Below are positions 1 to 11,377 of a stretch of DNA of 64,000 nt, one piece after another; the first letter of the stretch is position 1; each line of letters starts with the position of its first letter. Origin of the DNA: Pithys albifrons albifrons (Eukaryota > Chordata > Aves > Passeriformes > Thamnophilidae); assembly GCF_047495875.1 (NCBI RefSeq), contig NC_092468.1, forward strand, positions 2,456,187 to 2,520,186, written 5' to 3'. The notes beneath the pieces are model-generated. The model was not told the DNA's origin, ran no database searches, and saw only the letters and a program-made list of their open reading frames with translations. A program made the translations under genes and the position numbers.

Positions 1-1831
1 GACTCTGACCTTGCTCATGTCAGAGTCATGAGCAGTCTCAGAGTTGTGCTGGAGCTTCACCTGGTTCATGTGAATCTCAAACATGTTTTCCCCACCTCCC
101 TACAACTGGATGAAGAAATTAGCACTGATGGGTTCTGGTGTTCCTCACACAGGGCCTCTGGCATGTCCCCTGGGAGGTGCCACACCTGCCTTTTGTTCCC
201 AGACAATGCTGTTGTGTTTTTCCCTCCTCATTTCCTCTGGAAGGGCCATTCCCAAGGTTTCCCAGCACAGACACTTTGGCTTGCCCAGTGCTGCAGTAAG
301 AGCTCCAGGAGATAACGTGTCTCAAGAGACAGGAACCACTAAATGACTTTGTCACCGCACTGGGATAATTTCCAGGTCCTCTTCCAAAAGGAAAACCCCT
401 AATAACATGTCTCTCTTCTTCCATGCTCTGCACAGGAGATGTTAGTGTGTATCTTCCTGGCATCCCTGGACAGCTGGGCAAGGACTGCAGAGCACTCTGC
501 ACACCCAGCAGCACCACCTCCAAAAGATTTCAGCTGGTTGGGAAGACCTCCAGCCATTGTCACACCAAGACATGTGGTGCCTTTGTGGGAGAGATCTGAG
601 AAGGTCTTAGGACATCACCAAGAAGGAAAGGGAAGTGGTGGTACCTCTCTGGTGGTACCTCTCCATCTGAGCCAGGGAATGCTCTACACCCTCTGGGAAC
701 CTCCCAGCCTTTATTTGAGAAGTTGCATCTGTCTGACATCTGTTTGTGTCTGGATTTATCAGAGTTATCTGCCTTTGGGGACACAGTGAGTTCATAGGTT
801 TCCCTTCTCCACAAAAAACTTGCTCAGTGGTTAAGAGGACACAGGACCAAGCAATGTCTGTGGGCAGATTTTGGGTCCATTCACAGCCAGGAACACACAG
901 AGATGTCCCCTCCAGGACAGAAAGTCTCAGAGCTGTTTTGTAAACACACCGAAACACTTTCAAAATCAAATTGCAATTGTAGAAGTCTCTGATTTCACTG
1001 AACTCCTTCCTCCTGCTCCAACACTTCATCCCTGGTAGCCCAGGAGCTTTGCCAGAGGCTCATGGCACATCTTCATTAAGATAAAGCTGCCACGAGGCCG
1101 AGGGGGAGCAGCAGGAATTCACTGGAAACACTCCGTGCTACACAGGGAGGAGTTTTGGCCAGAGATGCTGAAAGCTGCGTGTGATGGAGGACACGGATTC
1201 CACTTCAGCATCCAGAGCTCCTCCTGCTCCAAACAAACAGAGGCCCTGAGAAGTTTTGAAGTCAGTCACGGAAGGGTTCAGCCTCATCAGAGACAGATCA
1301 AAGCCTTTCATTTCCACTGTGATATCACTCAGTGGTGTTACTTACAAGAGAATTCTTTTTTTTTAAATTAGGGGTTGGGACACAAAGAGGAAGAGTTTCC
1401 TTCTTCAAATGGAAAATGGGGACTCTTTGGGATTGTCATAACTTCATTTTTCTTCTGTGTTTTCCTCTCCTAATGTATTTCAAAGCCTTGTGAGGGTTAG
1501 AGTCAACATGATTGCTGGCATAAAAATTCTATGTAATTAAATCTATACCAAATATTTCTATATATGGTATAGAATATCTATCAAATATAGTCTATCTACC
1601 CTACAATATACACAGCAGTGGAACTGGATTTGGCAGTTTCCTGCCCCTTTTCCATGATAAAAGGACAGAAAAAAAGCTAAAAAATGGTGCAAAAAGCATT
1701 TGCACCCAGGAAGGAACTTATTGTTGTTAGACACAATTCAGGCCAAGATTTCAGTGGAATTCAAACAAAAAGTGGTGCTTTTGATGGGGAAGTAACTGGT
1801 TGCAATAATGAATTAAGGGGATGATAAAAAG
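1..1831. other. Intergenic sequence, no gene recognised
   Basis: I recognise no exon, RNA gene or repeat here. Open frames are short, overlap on both strands and match no family I know. The first 34 bases hold two interleaved inverted repeats. About 1500-1620 is AT-rich with TATA-like runs. Confidence 0.5.
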
Positions 1832-2025
1832 GGTTCACAAGGACTCCTGGCCCTGCACAGACACTCCAACAATCCCACCCTGTCCCTGAGAGTGTTGTCC
1901 CAACACTCCTGGAGCTCTGGCAGCCTTGGGGCTGTGCCCACTGCCCTGGGGAGCCTGGTCAGTGCCCACCACTCTCTAGGTGACAAATTACTTCCTAACA
2001 CCCAGTCTAACTGTTCTCTGGCACA
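1832..2025 (-). mobile_element. CR1 LINE 3' fragment adjoining a minisatellite
   Basis: Read on the minus strand this is the 3' untranslated part of a CR1 retrotransposon. It has the block about the winner sites ACTCCTGGAGCTCTGGCAGC and CCCAGGGCAGTGGGCAC, the same block seen in the copies at 17.4, 36.0 and 38.3 kb. The terminal 3' tail is deleted: the sequence jumps from the cacaagga motif directly to ctcctggc. On the other side CR1 homology stops at ctggcacag around 2020, which is where the 60-67-bp array begins. The array therefore starts inside or at the 5' truncation of this CR1. Confidence 0.8.
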
Positions 2026-5000
2026 GTCCTGGTGCCCGGAGTGTTGGGACTGAGCTTTGCCCTCAGCACCGCACAGCCCTCGTTTGGCACAGTCCAGGTG
2101 CCCGGAGTGTTGGGACTGAGCTTTGCCCTCAGCACCACACAGCCCTCGTTTGGCACAGTCCAGGTGCCCGGAGTGTTGGGACTGAGCTTTGCCCTCAGCA
2201 CTGCACAGCCCTCGTTTGCTGGCACAGTCCAGGTGCCCGGAGTGTTGGGACTGAGCTTTGCCCTCAGCACCGCACGGCCCTCATTTGGCACAGTCCAGGT
2301 GCCCGGAGCGTTGGGACTGAGCTTTGCCCTCAGCACCGCACAGCCCTCATTTGGCACAGTCCAGGTGCCCGGAGCGCTGGGATCTGAGCTTTGCCCTCAG
2401 CACCGCACAGCCCTCATTTGGCACAGTCCAGGTGCCCGGAGCGCTGGGATCTGAGCTTTGCCCTCAGCACCGCACAGCCCTCATTTGGCACAGTCCAGGT
2501 GCCCGGAGCGTTGGGACTGAGCTTTGCCCTCAGCACCGCACAGCCCTCATTTGGCACAGTCCAGGTGCCCGGAGCGCTGGGATCTGAGCTTTGCCCTCAG
2601 CACCGCACAGCCCTCATTTGGCACAGTCCAGGTGCCCGGAGCGCTGGGATCTGAGCTTTGCCCTCAGCACCGCACAGCCCTCATTCGCTGGCTCAGTCCT
2701 GGTGCCCGAAGCATTGGGACTGAGCTTTGCCCTCAGCACCACCCAGCCCTCATTCGCTGGCACAGTCCAGGTGCCCGGAGCATTGGGACTGAGCTTTGCC
2801 CTCAGCACCGCACAGCCCTCGTTTGGCACAGTCCAGGTGCCCGGAGCGCTGAGCTTTGCCCTCAGCACCGCACAGCCCTCGTTTGGCACAGTCCAGGTGC
2901 CCGGAGTGTTGGGACTGAGCTTTGCCCTCAGCACCACACAGCCCTCGTTTGGCACAGTCCAGGTGCCCAGAGTGTTGGGACTGAGCTTTGCCCTCAGCAC
3001 TGCACAGCCCTCGTTTGCTGGCACAGTCCAGGTGCCCGGAGTGTTGGGACTGAGCTTTGCCCTCAGCACCGCACGGCCCTCATTTGGCACAGTCCAGGTG
3101 CCCGGAGCGTTGGGACTGAGCTTTGCCCTCAGCACCGCACAGCCCTCGTTCGCTGGCACAGTTCAGGTGCCCGGAGTGCTGAGCTTTGCCCTCAGCACCG
3201 CACAGCCCTCGTTTGGCACAGTCCAGGTGCCCGGAGTGTTGGGACTGAGCTTTGCCCTCAGCACTGCACGGCCCTCATTCGCTGGCACAGTCCAGGTGCC
3301 CGGAGTGTTGGGACTGAGCTTTGCCCTCAGCACCGCACAGCCCTCATTTGGCACAGTCCAGGTGCCCGGAGCGCTGAGCTTTGCCCTCAGCACCGCACAG
3401 CCCTCACTCTCTGGCACAGTTCAGGTGCCCGGAGCGCTGAGCTTTGCCCTCAGCACCGCACAGCCCTCACTCTCTGGCACAGTTCAGGTGCCCGGAGCGC
3501 TGAGCTTTGCCCTCAGCACTGCACAGCCCTCACTCTCTGGCACAGTTCAGGTGCCCGGAATGTTGGGATCTGAGCTTTGCCCTCAGCACTGCACGGCCCT
3601 CATTCGCTGGCACAGTCCAGGTGCCCGGAGCGTTGGGACTGAGCTTTGCCCTCAGCACCGCACAGCCCTCATTTGGCACAGTCCAGGTGCCCGGAGTGTT
3701 GGGACTGAGCTTTGCCCTCAGCACTGCACAGCCCTCGTTTGCTGGCACAGTTCAGGTGCCCGGAGTGTTGGGACTGAGCTTTGCCCTCAGCACCGCACAG
3801 CCCTCGTTCGCTGGCACAGTTCAGGTGCCCGGAGCGCTGAGCTTTGCCCTCAGCACCGCACAGCCCTCATTTGGCACAGTCCAGGTGCCCGGAGTGCTGA
3901 GCTTTGCCCTCAGCACCGCACAGCCCTCGTTTGGCACAGTCCTGGTGCCCAGAGCGTTGGGACTGAGCTTTACCCTCAGCACTGCACGGCCCTCATTCGC
4001 TGGCACAGTTCAGGTGCCCGGAGCGTTGGGATCTGATCTTTGCCCTCAGCACCGCACAACCCTCACTCTCTGGCACAGTTCAGGTGCCCGGAGTGCTGAG
4101 ATTTGCCCTCAGCACCGCACAGCCCTCATTTGGCACAGTCCAGGTGCCCAGAGCGCTGAGCTTTGCCCTCATCACCGCACAGCCCTCGTTCGCTGGCACA
4201 GTTCAGGTGCCCGGAGTGTTGGGACTGAGCTTTGCCCTCAGCACCGCACAGCCCTCACTCTCTGGCACAGTTCAGGTGCCCGGAGCGCTGAGCTTTGCCC
4301 TCAGCACTGCACAGCCCTCATTTGGCACAGTCCAGGTGCCCGGAGCGCTGAGCTTTGCCCTCAGCACCGCACAGCCCTCACTCTCTGGCACAGTTCAGGT
4401 GCCCGGAGCGCTGAGCTTTGCCCTCAGCACCGCACAGCCCTCACTCTCTGGCACAGTCCAGGTGCCCGGAGCGCTGAGCTTTGCCCTCAGCACCGCACAG
4501 CCCTCACTCTCTGGCACAGTTCAGGTGCCCGGAGCGCTGAGCTTTGCCCTCAGCACCGCACAGCCCTCATTTGCTGGCACAGTCCAGGTGCCCGGAGCAT
4601 TGGGACTGAGCTTTGCCCTCAGCACTGCACAGCCCTCACTCGCTGGCACAGTTCAGGTGCCCGGAGCGCTGAGCTTTGCCCTCAGCACCGCACAGCCCTC
4701 GTTCGCTGGCACAGTCCAGGTGCCCGGAGCATTGCGACTGAGCTTTGCCCTCAGCACTGCACAGCCCTTGCTTGGCACAGTCCAGGTGCCCGGAGCACTG
4801 GGATCTGAGCTTTGCCCTCAGCACCACACAGCCCTCATTTGGCACAGTCCAGGTGCCCAGAGCATTGGGACTGAGCTTTGCCCTCAGCACCGCACAGCCC
4901 TCATGTGGCACAGTCCAGGTGCCCGGAGCGCTGAGCTTTGCCCTCAGCACCGCACAGCCCTCATTTGGCACAGTCCAGGTGCCCGGAGCGCTGAGCTTTG

Positions 5001-5240
5001 CCCTCAGCACTGCACAGCCCTCACTCTCTGGCACAGTTCAGGTGCCCGGAGCGCTGAGCTTTGCCCTCAGCACCGCACAGCCCTCGCTCGCTGGCACAGT
5101 TCAGGTGCCCGGAGTGTTGGGATCTGAGCTTTGCCCTCAGCACTGCACAGCCCTCGTTTGCTGGCACAGTCCAGGTGCCCGAAGCGTTGGGACTGAGCTT
5201 TGCCCTCATCACCGCTCAGCCCTCGCTCATCCCCGGAGCC
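2018..5240. repeat. Large minisatellite, 60-67-bp units, about 50 copies
   Basis: Head-to-tail units carry the landmarks GGCACAGTCCAGGTGCCCGG, GAGCTTTGCCCTCAGCACC and CACAGCCCTC. Three length classes occur: 66 bp with gttgggactgagc, 67 bp with gctgggatctgagc, and 60-63 bp where gcgctgagc replaces the longer segment. Some units have a gct, cgct or ctctct linker before ggcacag. Short units dominate the middle and right, long units the left. The 66-bp class is a multiple of three and lacks stops in several frames, so long open frames on both strands arise from the repeat and are not evidence of coding. The last unit grades into unique sequence near 5228-5240. Confidence 0.97.
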
Positions 5241-5439
5241 CCCGACACTGCCCGCGGCAATTCCTGCGTGTCACATCGATGTTCGCAGCCAAGTTCGCCC
5301 TTTGCCTCGCTCACTTTCAGCCCAGAAAGGCTCTTCCCCAAAGAGCAGAGCCGAGCGCACGGCCGGGATTTCGCCGACAGCCAAAAGAAAGGAGCGCGGT
5401 GCTGGCAAAAAAAAAAAAAAAAAAAAAAAGAAAGCAGAG
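5241..5439. other. GC-rich flank and poly(A) run
   Basis: Moderately CpG-containing unique sequence follows the array. It ends in an uninterrupted A-run of about 23 bases at 5406-5428. No element boundary could be assigned to the A-run. Confidence 0.5.
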
Positions 5440-5840
5440 GTGTTTTTAAAGATGCTGATTTGGAGTGCCATTAAAAATGCTGCCCACATAGCCTTTTAAC
5501 CCTCCAAGATATCAGATAAGTTGTTCTCTCCCGCGGTGAGATGAAGTGGCTCCCATTATCTGGGCAGGGCTGTATCATATCGGAATCTGGCGGCGCAGGT
5601 CAGCGAGTCCGTGGCGTTCCGGGCTCGGCTCCGGCGCTGAATTACATTTCCCGGGCACAATGGCTGCAGAATGGGTGGGTGCTTTGTCATTTAAACTGCA
5701 TAAAGAGGCAGAAATTGATTTTTATTGTGGATCTTCATATCTAATAAAGCTCTGAGGGGCTCTTTTCTTCTGCGATTGAATGGCCATTGAATGCTTTCAA
5801 TCTAGTTCTGTGTTTCATGCCTAAACTGAATAGTGGCAGG
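5440..5840. other. Candidate conserved non-coding element
   Basis: This is unique, non-repeat sequence with balanced composition. It holds GATA-like motifs (ccaagatatcagataag), CpGs and homeodomain-like TAAT cores, with no long frame. That mix is typical of vertebrate developmental enhancers. The call is an impression: no cross-species alignment was available. Confidence 0.3.
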
Positions 5841-6189
5841 AGGAAAATAGATGGGGGGAAGAGAGGCCAAGTCACTTTCCAGATTGAAAAGGATACAGAA
5901 GGGAAATAAATAAAAAATAAAATAAAATAAAGTAAAAATGAATCAGGGGGAAAAGAAAAAAAAAAGCCATTTAAGTGGAAAGGGGAACTTTCCTGATGCT
6001 GGGGAAAAATTGCTTTGTGTGATGTGCACAGACAGTGGATAGCCAGGGGGCTCCATGAAATGCTGCCGAGGGCCCCTGAGGGGACCTGTGTCCCCATCTG
6101 GGCTTTGGGACTGGAAATCTTCGTCTCTCTGGTCAAAACATGTTCATATTGCACATCCCAGAGCTGCCCTGCCTGTGCTCCCCTCAGGA

Positions 6190-6480
6190 ACTGTATTGCT
6201 CAGGCTGCTATAAAATGGGAATGACTCAGTTTATGTTGCCATTAATTAGAGGAGAGATTGGTTTAGAATACAGTGTTTTTTAATGTAATTAGTACCTAGT
6301 TCATCACGTCCTCCTCGAATCAACAAAGAGACAATAATACAGAATGGCTTTTCAGTTTCTCTTTGATATGTATTGCTCATTTAGTCCTGTTCCCCTCGGG
6401 GAGCTCCATCACAATTAACAAGGCCAGCAGCGTTAGCATTAATTGGTCGTGCTGATGGTCTGATCTAAGGTCCTAAGGAG
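6190..6480. other. Candidate conserved non-coding element, left member of a duplicated block
   Basis: The sequence is AT-rich and non-repetitive, with several TAAT/ATTA cores and an AP-1-like TGACTCA inside gggaatgactcagt. The segment 6202-6290 recurs in diverged form at 7735-7825. Shared anchors are ggctgctataaaatggga, atgactcagt, attagaggagaga and agtgttttttaa. The remainder, to about 6480, has no second copy in the window. A regulatory role is an inference. Confidence 0.35.
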
Positions 6481-7159
6481 TCCTCCTCCAGCACTGCTGA
6501 CTGTGGTCAGACACTCCTGGGAGCTCTGCCTAATTGAATGTTGAGTCTCTTGATCGTTAGACCCAGGGGACAAAGTCATTCCCTGCTCGAAGGCTCAATC
6601 AAGCTGCAGGACTTGGAATGAGGGAAACACTTCCCAACCTCCCCTGAAAAACTTGGGAAGGGGTGTCAGGAGGCAGCAACTCCACTGGGATGCCCTTCTG
6701 CCCATATCACCAAACTGGAGATCTTCTACACACCAAAATCTTCAAGTCCTTTGGCTCCAGCACGTGGAAACTGAGCTCAGAGATGTCAAGATCTAAGGAG
6801 TTCATTTCTTGCATGGCTACTTTTATTGTTTCCACAATTGATTTGTGATTTGATTCATGTCCTTGTACCTTCACAGTCACCACTGGGGACCCCTTCGAAC
6901 TGAGGCTGGTGCAGGAGTTCTTATCAGCTCCCCACCTCAAACCACAGGGAACCTTTTATGCTGGAGAACATTCTTTCAACTTAGTTTTCTTACAGCTCTC
7001 CAAGGCCCTGATGTGGGTGTTTGTCTTCTTAACTGCAACAAAACAAAGGTCAGGAGAACTCCAAAGTCTTGCTGATGAATCCTGGACCCAAGCACAGGAA
7101 AACTCTCAGCTCTGTGCCTGCAAGGCTGGTCCTTCAGTTTGAGCCACAAAGGCATTGAG

Positions 7160-7432
7160 ATTCCTGTGACAGGACAAGAGGGAACGGCCTCAAACTGCAC
7201 CAGAGGAGGTTCAGGCTGGACATCAGGAGGAATTTCTTCACTGAAAGAGTGGGCAGACATTGGGACAGGCCCAGGGATGTTTGGAGTCTCCATCCCTGGA
7301 GGTGTCCAAGGAAGGACTGACCATGACACTCAAGGCTCTGGGCTGGGGGACAAAGTGGGGAGCAGGCACAGGGTGGACTCCATGAGCTCAGAGGTCTTTT
7401 CCAACCTGAATGGTTCTGTGATTCCTGTCCTT
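7160..7432 (+). mobile_element. CR1 LINE, 5'-truncated 3' end
   Basis: Plus-strand CR1 3' UTR. It contains tcaggaggaatttcttcac, a variant of the usual grctgcccagrgaggt segment, catccctggaggtgtccaag, and the terminal agaggtcttttccaacctga followed by ttctgtgattcc. It is truncated upstream and has no coding capacity. It lies between the two near-duplicate blocks at 6.2 and 7.7 kb. Confidence 0.85.
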
Positions 7433-7734
7433 CCTTGCATCTAAGGGCATGAAAACCCCACTGAGACCCCACTGAAGTGCCCAGTGCCTCCTCAGAGGGT
7501 TTCCTGGCAACCCAGAGAAGCTCAGATTTCCTGTTCCCTAAATTCTCTCTCACACACCCCCCCATCACTTTATTCTCAGCACATAAAAAGGAAGAGGAGC
7601 TGGGGGTGCCAGTTGGATCTTTCCTCCTCTGTTCTGGAGAAGAAAAAACAACTTTGAAAGTTAAGCAAAGCAAACCTCCCACTCAATATATGACTCCTTC
7701 CCTGTACATTTCCTTCAGGAAAGAGATTTTCCTT

Positions 7735-7830
7735 AGGCTGCTATAAAATGGGAATGACTCAGTCTGTGTTGAGAATAATTAGAGGAGAGAGTTTTAGTTT
7801 TAGGATAGTGTTTTTTAACATCATTTGGCT
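7735..7830. repeat. Second copy of the 6.2-kb block
   Basis: About 90 bases align to 6202-6290 with a few substitutions and small indels, including the shared ggctgctataaaatggga opening. The copies are direct repeats about 1.53 kb apart and are separated by a CR1 fragment. It is not a repeat family I recognise. Confidence 0.7.
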
Positions 7831-8817
7831 TTTTTTCCCTGCCTGTTTCATGACCCATAGAAACCTCCTCCAAAGAACTTTGCAGGTAAGCCCCAGGCAG
7901 TTAAAGGAATGCCAAAAAATAGGGTGGTTCCAACTTTAACTTCTCTTGGCAAATCTTAGAGCAAACCAATTTTTACAGAGAGTGGGAGAAACAAAACTGC
8001 CAAGAAGTGCTTGTCCTTCTCCCATCCTGTGGCAGAGAACTCAGCATGAACCACTGGGAAAGGACCTGCCCTTCCTGACACTGAGAATTAGTTTTTGGGA
8101 AATTGGGAGCCAAGTAGGGTATCTTTGGGGGGGAAAAATCCCAACCCAAACCTAACAAAAAAAAAACAAAACACACTAAAAACTGAAAGTACAGAAATTG
8201 TAAGTTGTTGCTACAGATCCTGGTTGCCTTTGCCAAGAGCTCAGCACGACCTTGAAGTGCAGGGATGATCCAGAAAACCAAGGAAATGCCAAGCTGCATT
8301 CAAAAAAAGGGGGAATGATACTGAAAATGCTGTAATGGAATAATGAAATTACAGAACTGTCTGATCCACATTCACTCAGAATAATGTTTCCCATTCCAAC
8401 CTCCCTGCCTCAAAATGCAGACATGGGAAAGGTCCAGGGGAGGGCAAAGGAAATTATTAAGAGCATGGAAAGACTTCCATGCAAAGAGAGATTAGAAAGA
8501 TCATGGCTATATAATTTAGAGAGGACATGAATAAGAGAAGCCATGATAGAGATAGGGAAAATAATTTGCCTTTTTTTCCTTGGTTTGCAGAGCTTTTGTG
8601 AACTCAGCCTGCAGTGCTTTTCCTTCTCATCCACACAGGACTCAGATGTGCTCGGCAAACAGGAAATCAAACCTTGGGGAGCACGAGGGCACATTCCAAG
8701 AGCCTGGAGCATGGAGTGTTATTCAAGATTCCAAATGAGTCATTTGGTAGAATGTTTTCCTTCTGCTGGTCCTGGAAGCAAATATCTTTGTATAAAGGAG
8801 GAATCTCTCAGGAACAG
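7831..8817. other. Unrecognised intergenic sequence
   Basis: I see no gene. Around 8415-8530 there is weak resemblance to an old, diverged retroelement (gtccaggggagggcaaag), too weak to call. A short A-run lies near 8155-8170. Confidence 0.35.
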
Positions 8818-9135
8818 AATCACAGAATCATTAAGGTTGGAAAAGACCTCCAAGATCACCGAGTCCAACCTTCGACTGAGTCCCACCAAGCCCAATAAAC
8901 CACACCATGAAATGCCACATCGACCCTGAGATCAGTTCAGTTGGTTAAAACTTGGTTATAACAATGCCAAGGTCATGGATTCAATCCCCACTGTGGGCCA
9001 TTGACTTAAGAGTTGGACTCCATGATCCTTGTGGGTCCTTCCAACTCAGAATAGTCTGTGAAAGTCTGTGAATCTACTCAGTGTTTGAACACTTTGAGGG
9101 ATGGTGGCACCACCACTTCCCTGGGGATCATGTTC
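8818..9135 (-). mobile_element. CR1 LINE 3' fragment split by a SINE
   Basis: On the minus strand the CR1 3' tail starts at 8818 (cagaatcacagaatcatta then ggttggaaaagacctccaag). It runs to about 8932, is interrupted, and resumes near 9075 with the reverse of the ccatccctcaaagtgttc block. The two parts join in the usual CR1 order, so one CR1 copy was split by the SINE at 8931-9074. Confidence 0.75.
8931..9074 (+). mobile_element. tRNA-Ile/CR1-tailed SINE (TguSINE1-like)
   Basis: The head reads as a degraded tRNA-Ile gene: A-box-like cagttggttaaaa, ccaaggtcatgg, then the B-box-like ggattcaatcccc and gggcca. The tail, agttggactccatgatcctt followed by gtgggtccttccaactcag, is the 3' end of the CR1 subfamily found at 17.4-18.2 kb. 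This head-plus-CR1-tail design is known for passerine SINEs and implies mobilisation by CR1 reverse transcriptase. It sits inside another CR1. Flanking atcgac and atctac could be a diverged short target duplication. Confidence 0.8.
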
Positions 9136-9399
9136 TATCAAGGAGATCCTTCTCTTTGATTTCCTTTGGGAGTCTTGGCTCAGAGGAATTCTCCTTGTCC
9201 TGTCCAGATGTCAATAACACAATATTTTCATCACCTCTGCATTACACTTGTTTTTCTTCATACCCCTCCCTTGGGACCTTTGGCCAGGCACTGCTGCTCA
9301 TCCAGGAATATCTCAGCAAAACGAGAAGCCATTCTCCTTCCCTCAGACTACTTCTGTGGCCAGAAGATCCCATTCTAGAACCTGTTCTAACATCTCAGT

Positions 9400-9860
9400 T
9401 CAAGGACATTGAGATTCTGGAGCATGTCCAGGGCAGGGAATGGAGCTGGGAAGGGGCTGGAGCAGCAGCTGAGGGAGCTGGGAGGGCTCAGCTGGAGAAA
9501 AGGAGGCTCAGGAGGGACCTTCTGGCTCTGCAATCCCTGCCAGGAGGGGGAAGCTGGGACAGAGGGTTGGGCTCTGCTCCAGGAACAGGGACAGGAGGGA
9601 AAGGAAGGGCCTCATGGTGTGCCAGGAGAGGTTTAGGTTGGATATTAGGAAATATTTCTTCTCCAGAAGGGTGGTCAGGCACTAGAATGGGCTACACAGG
9701 ACAGTGGTGGAGTCACCATCCCTGCAAGTGTTCAAAACCAGAGTGGAAGTGGCACTTGGTACATGGTTCATTAGTGGATTTGGCAGTGCTGGGGAATGGT
9801 TTGACTCAATGACCTTGGAGGGCTTTTGCAATCTAAATAATTCTATGATTTTCTGAAGTT
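9400..9860 (+). mobile_element. CR1 LINE 3' fragment
   Basis: Plus-strand CR1 with the conserved order gagggagctgggagggctca, ctcaggagggaccttctgg, ctgcaatccctgccaggag, ttaggttggatattaggaa, ccatccctgcaagtgttcaa, and the tail ggagggcttttgcaatctaa then ttctatgatttt. It belongs to the same broad group as the minus-strand copy at 11.4-12.1 kb. Frames through it are not intact. Confidence 0.88.
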
Positions 9861-11377
9861 GTCTCTCAGCAAAGTGAGGGTCTGTCTCCCTTCCCAGAGG
9901 GTGTTTTGTGGAAATGCTGTTTCAAACAAAGTGTTTTAAAGAGAATGTGAATTTTGGAGAGATACAAAAGGGCTCATACACATGAATACTTGTCCATTTC
10001 TCCCAGTGGCTGGTCTAATAAAAGGTTATTGGGTCTCTCTATTCAAGAGACTAAAAAGCCTCTCTATTCAAGAGGAAGCACTTCTGACACTCCTGGTACC
10101 ATCCAAACTCCAAGCCTTTCAAACTGTACTCTTAGACAAAGACTTTCCATCCATGGGCCAGAAGGGAAAGGGAGAAAAAAACCCCAACCCAGCAGACAAC
10201 AAAGGTATGAAGAATACAGACAACAAAGGTGCATGTAAGAATGATCCAAATTAAATGGTGAGATTCCAGATGGACTCGAGAGACACAAATACCTCATGTA
10301 ACCTCAATGCACAATGAGGCACAGAAATGAAAGGAGAGATCAGCTGAGGGCCAAGTGGTTTGTTCTCGAGTTCCCCCGAGGAGGAGAGAGCCCTGCAGCA
10401 CTTCACAGAATGGTTTCCATCCTCTTCAGGTCCTGCCAAGGTCTAGAATTAAAAAGTCCACAAGTTTTTGACCTTTCTTAATAGTTGATGGGTGTTCTCG
10501 AGTCTGAAAACAGCACAGAGTTTCTCAAGGCAGTTTGTTCCCATACATGAAAAAAATCAACTTTTGATGTCACCAATTAATGGCAGGGAAATCATGAATG
10601 GCCCTTGAGTGATGGAGGCACCTGAGTAAACATGTTTGTGGTGTCCAACAATGTCCCCTGAGCTTCCCAGGGGCATTTTGCAGCAAAGCCTGGGGCAGGA
10701 GGACAGGAGCTGAGCCAGGCCCTGTGGACAAGAGTTGCAGGATTGGCTGGTATTCCCTTACCCATCCAAGGTCCAAGGAGTTTAGGAGAGTGCCAAGGAA
10801 TGCCATGGCAGACCCATCACTGACAAAGAGACCTTTCTCTACAGCTTAAAAAAGGCACATCCAGTCGAGCTGATACTCCCCTAAATGAGGAGCAAACTTG
10901 CTGAAACGGCAGCTGGGCCAGGTTAAAGGTGTAACTGTGAGTGAGGTGGTGCCCAGCATTTCAGACCAACTGGCCAGGAGGTTTATAAACTGAGTGGATA
11001 ACTGGCTGCTGTGTGTTACTGAGCTTTGCTCCTCGTAGGATTCCCATTAAAACATTCCTGCTGAGCTGCATAATGTCCAGACTGAAAAAAACCCAGAGAA
11101 GAAATAGAGACAGAGCCCAAAATGAAACCAGCCCTCTCTTGAACACCAAGTCTTTAACTGTAGGTTATGAGTAGGCTCAGTGGAGGGACAATGGTGGTTA
11201 ATGGTGCAGGTTTGGCCTGTGACACTGGCTGGGTTTGCCAGGCTCAGGTGGGGGATTTTCTTGGTGTCCCTCTGGACACCCCCCGTGTCTGCTGGTGCTG
11301 GATCTGTCTGGCTCCCTGGCAGAGTCAGGTTCATTCATGGGAGTTGGTTTGGCCTTGGAAAAATAAACAGCACCTTC
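9861..11377. other. Unrecognised intergenic sequence
   Basis: No gene or assignable repeat was seen. A short direct duplication, ctctctattcaagag, occurs at about 10035-10075. Frames are short. Confidence 0.4.

Noticed and set aside
2591..4036. 481-residue open frame of FALSTAQPS-type repeats
   Set aside because: It is the translation of a 66-bp minisatellite. Other frames and the opposite strand are equally open, and unit length changes shift the frame along the array.
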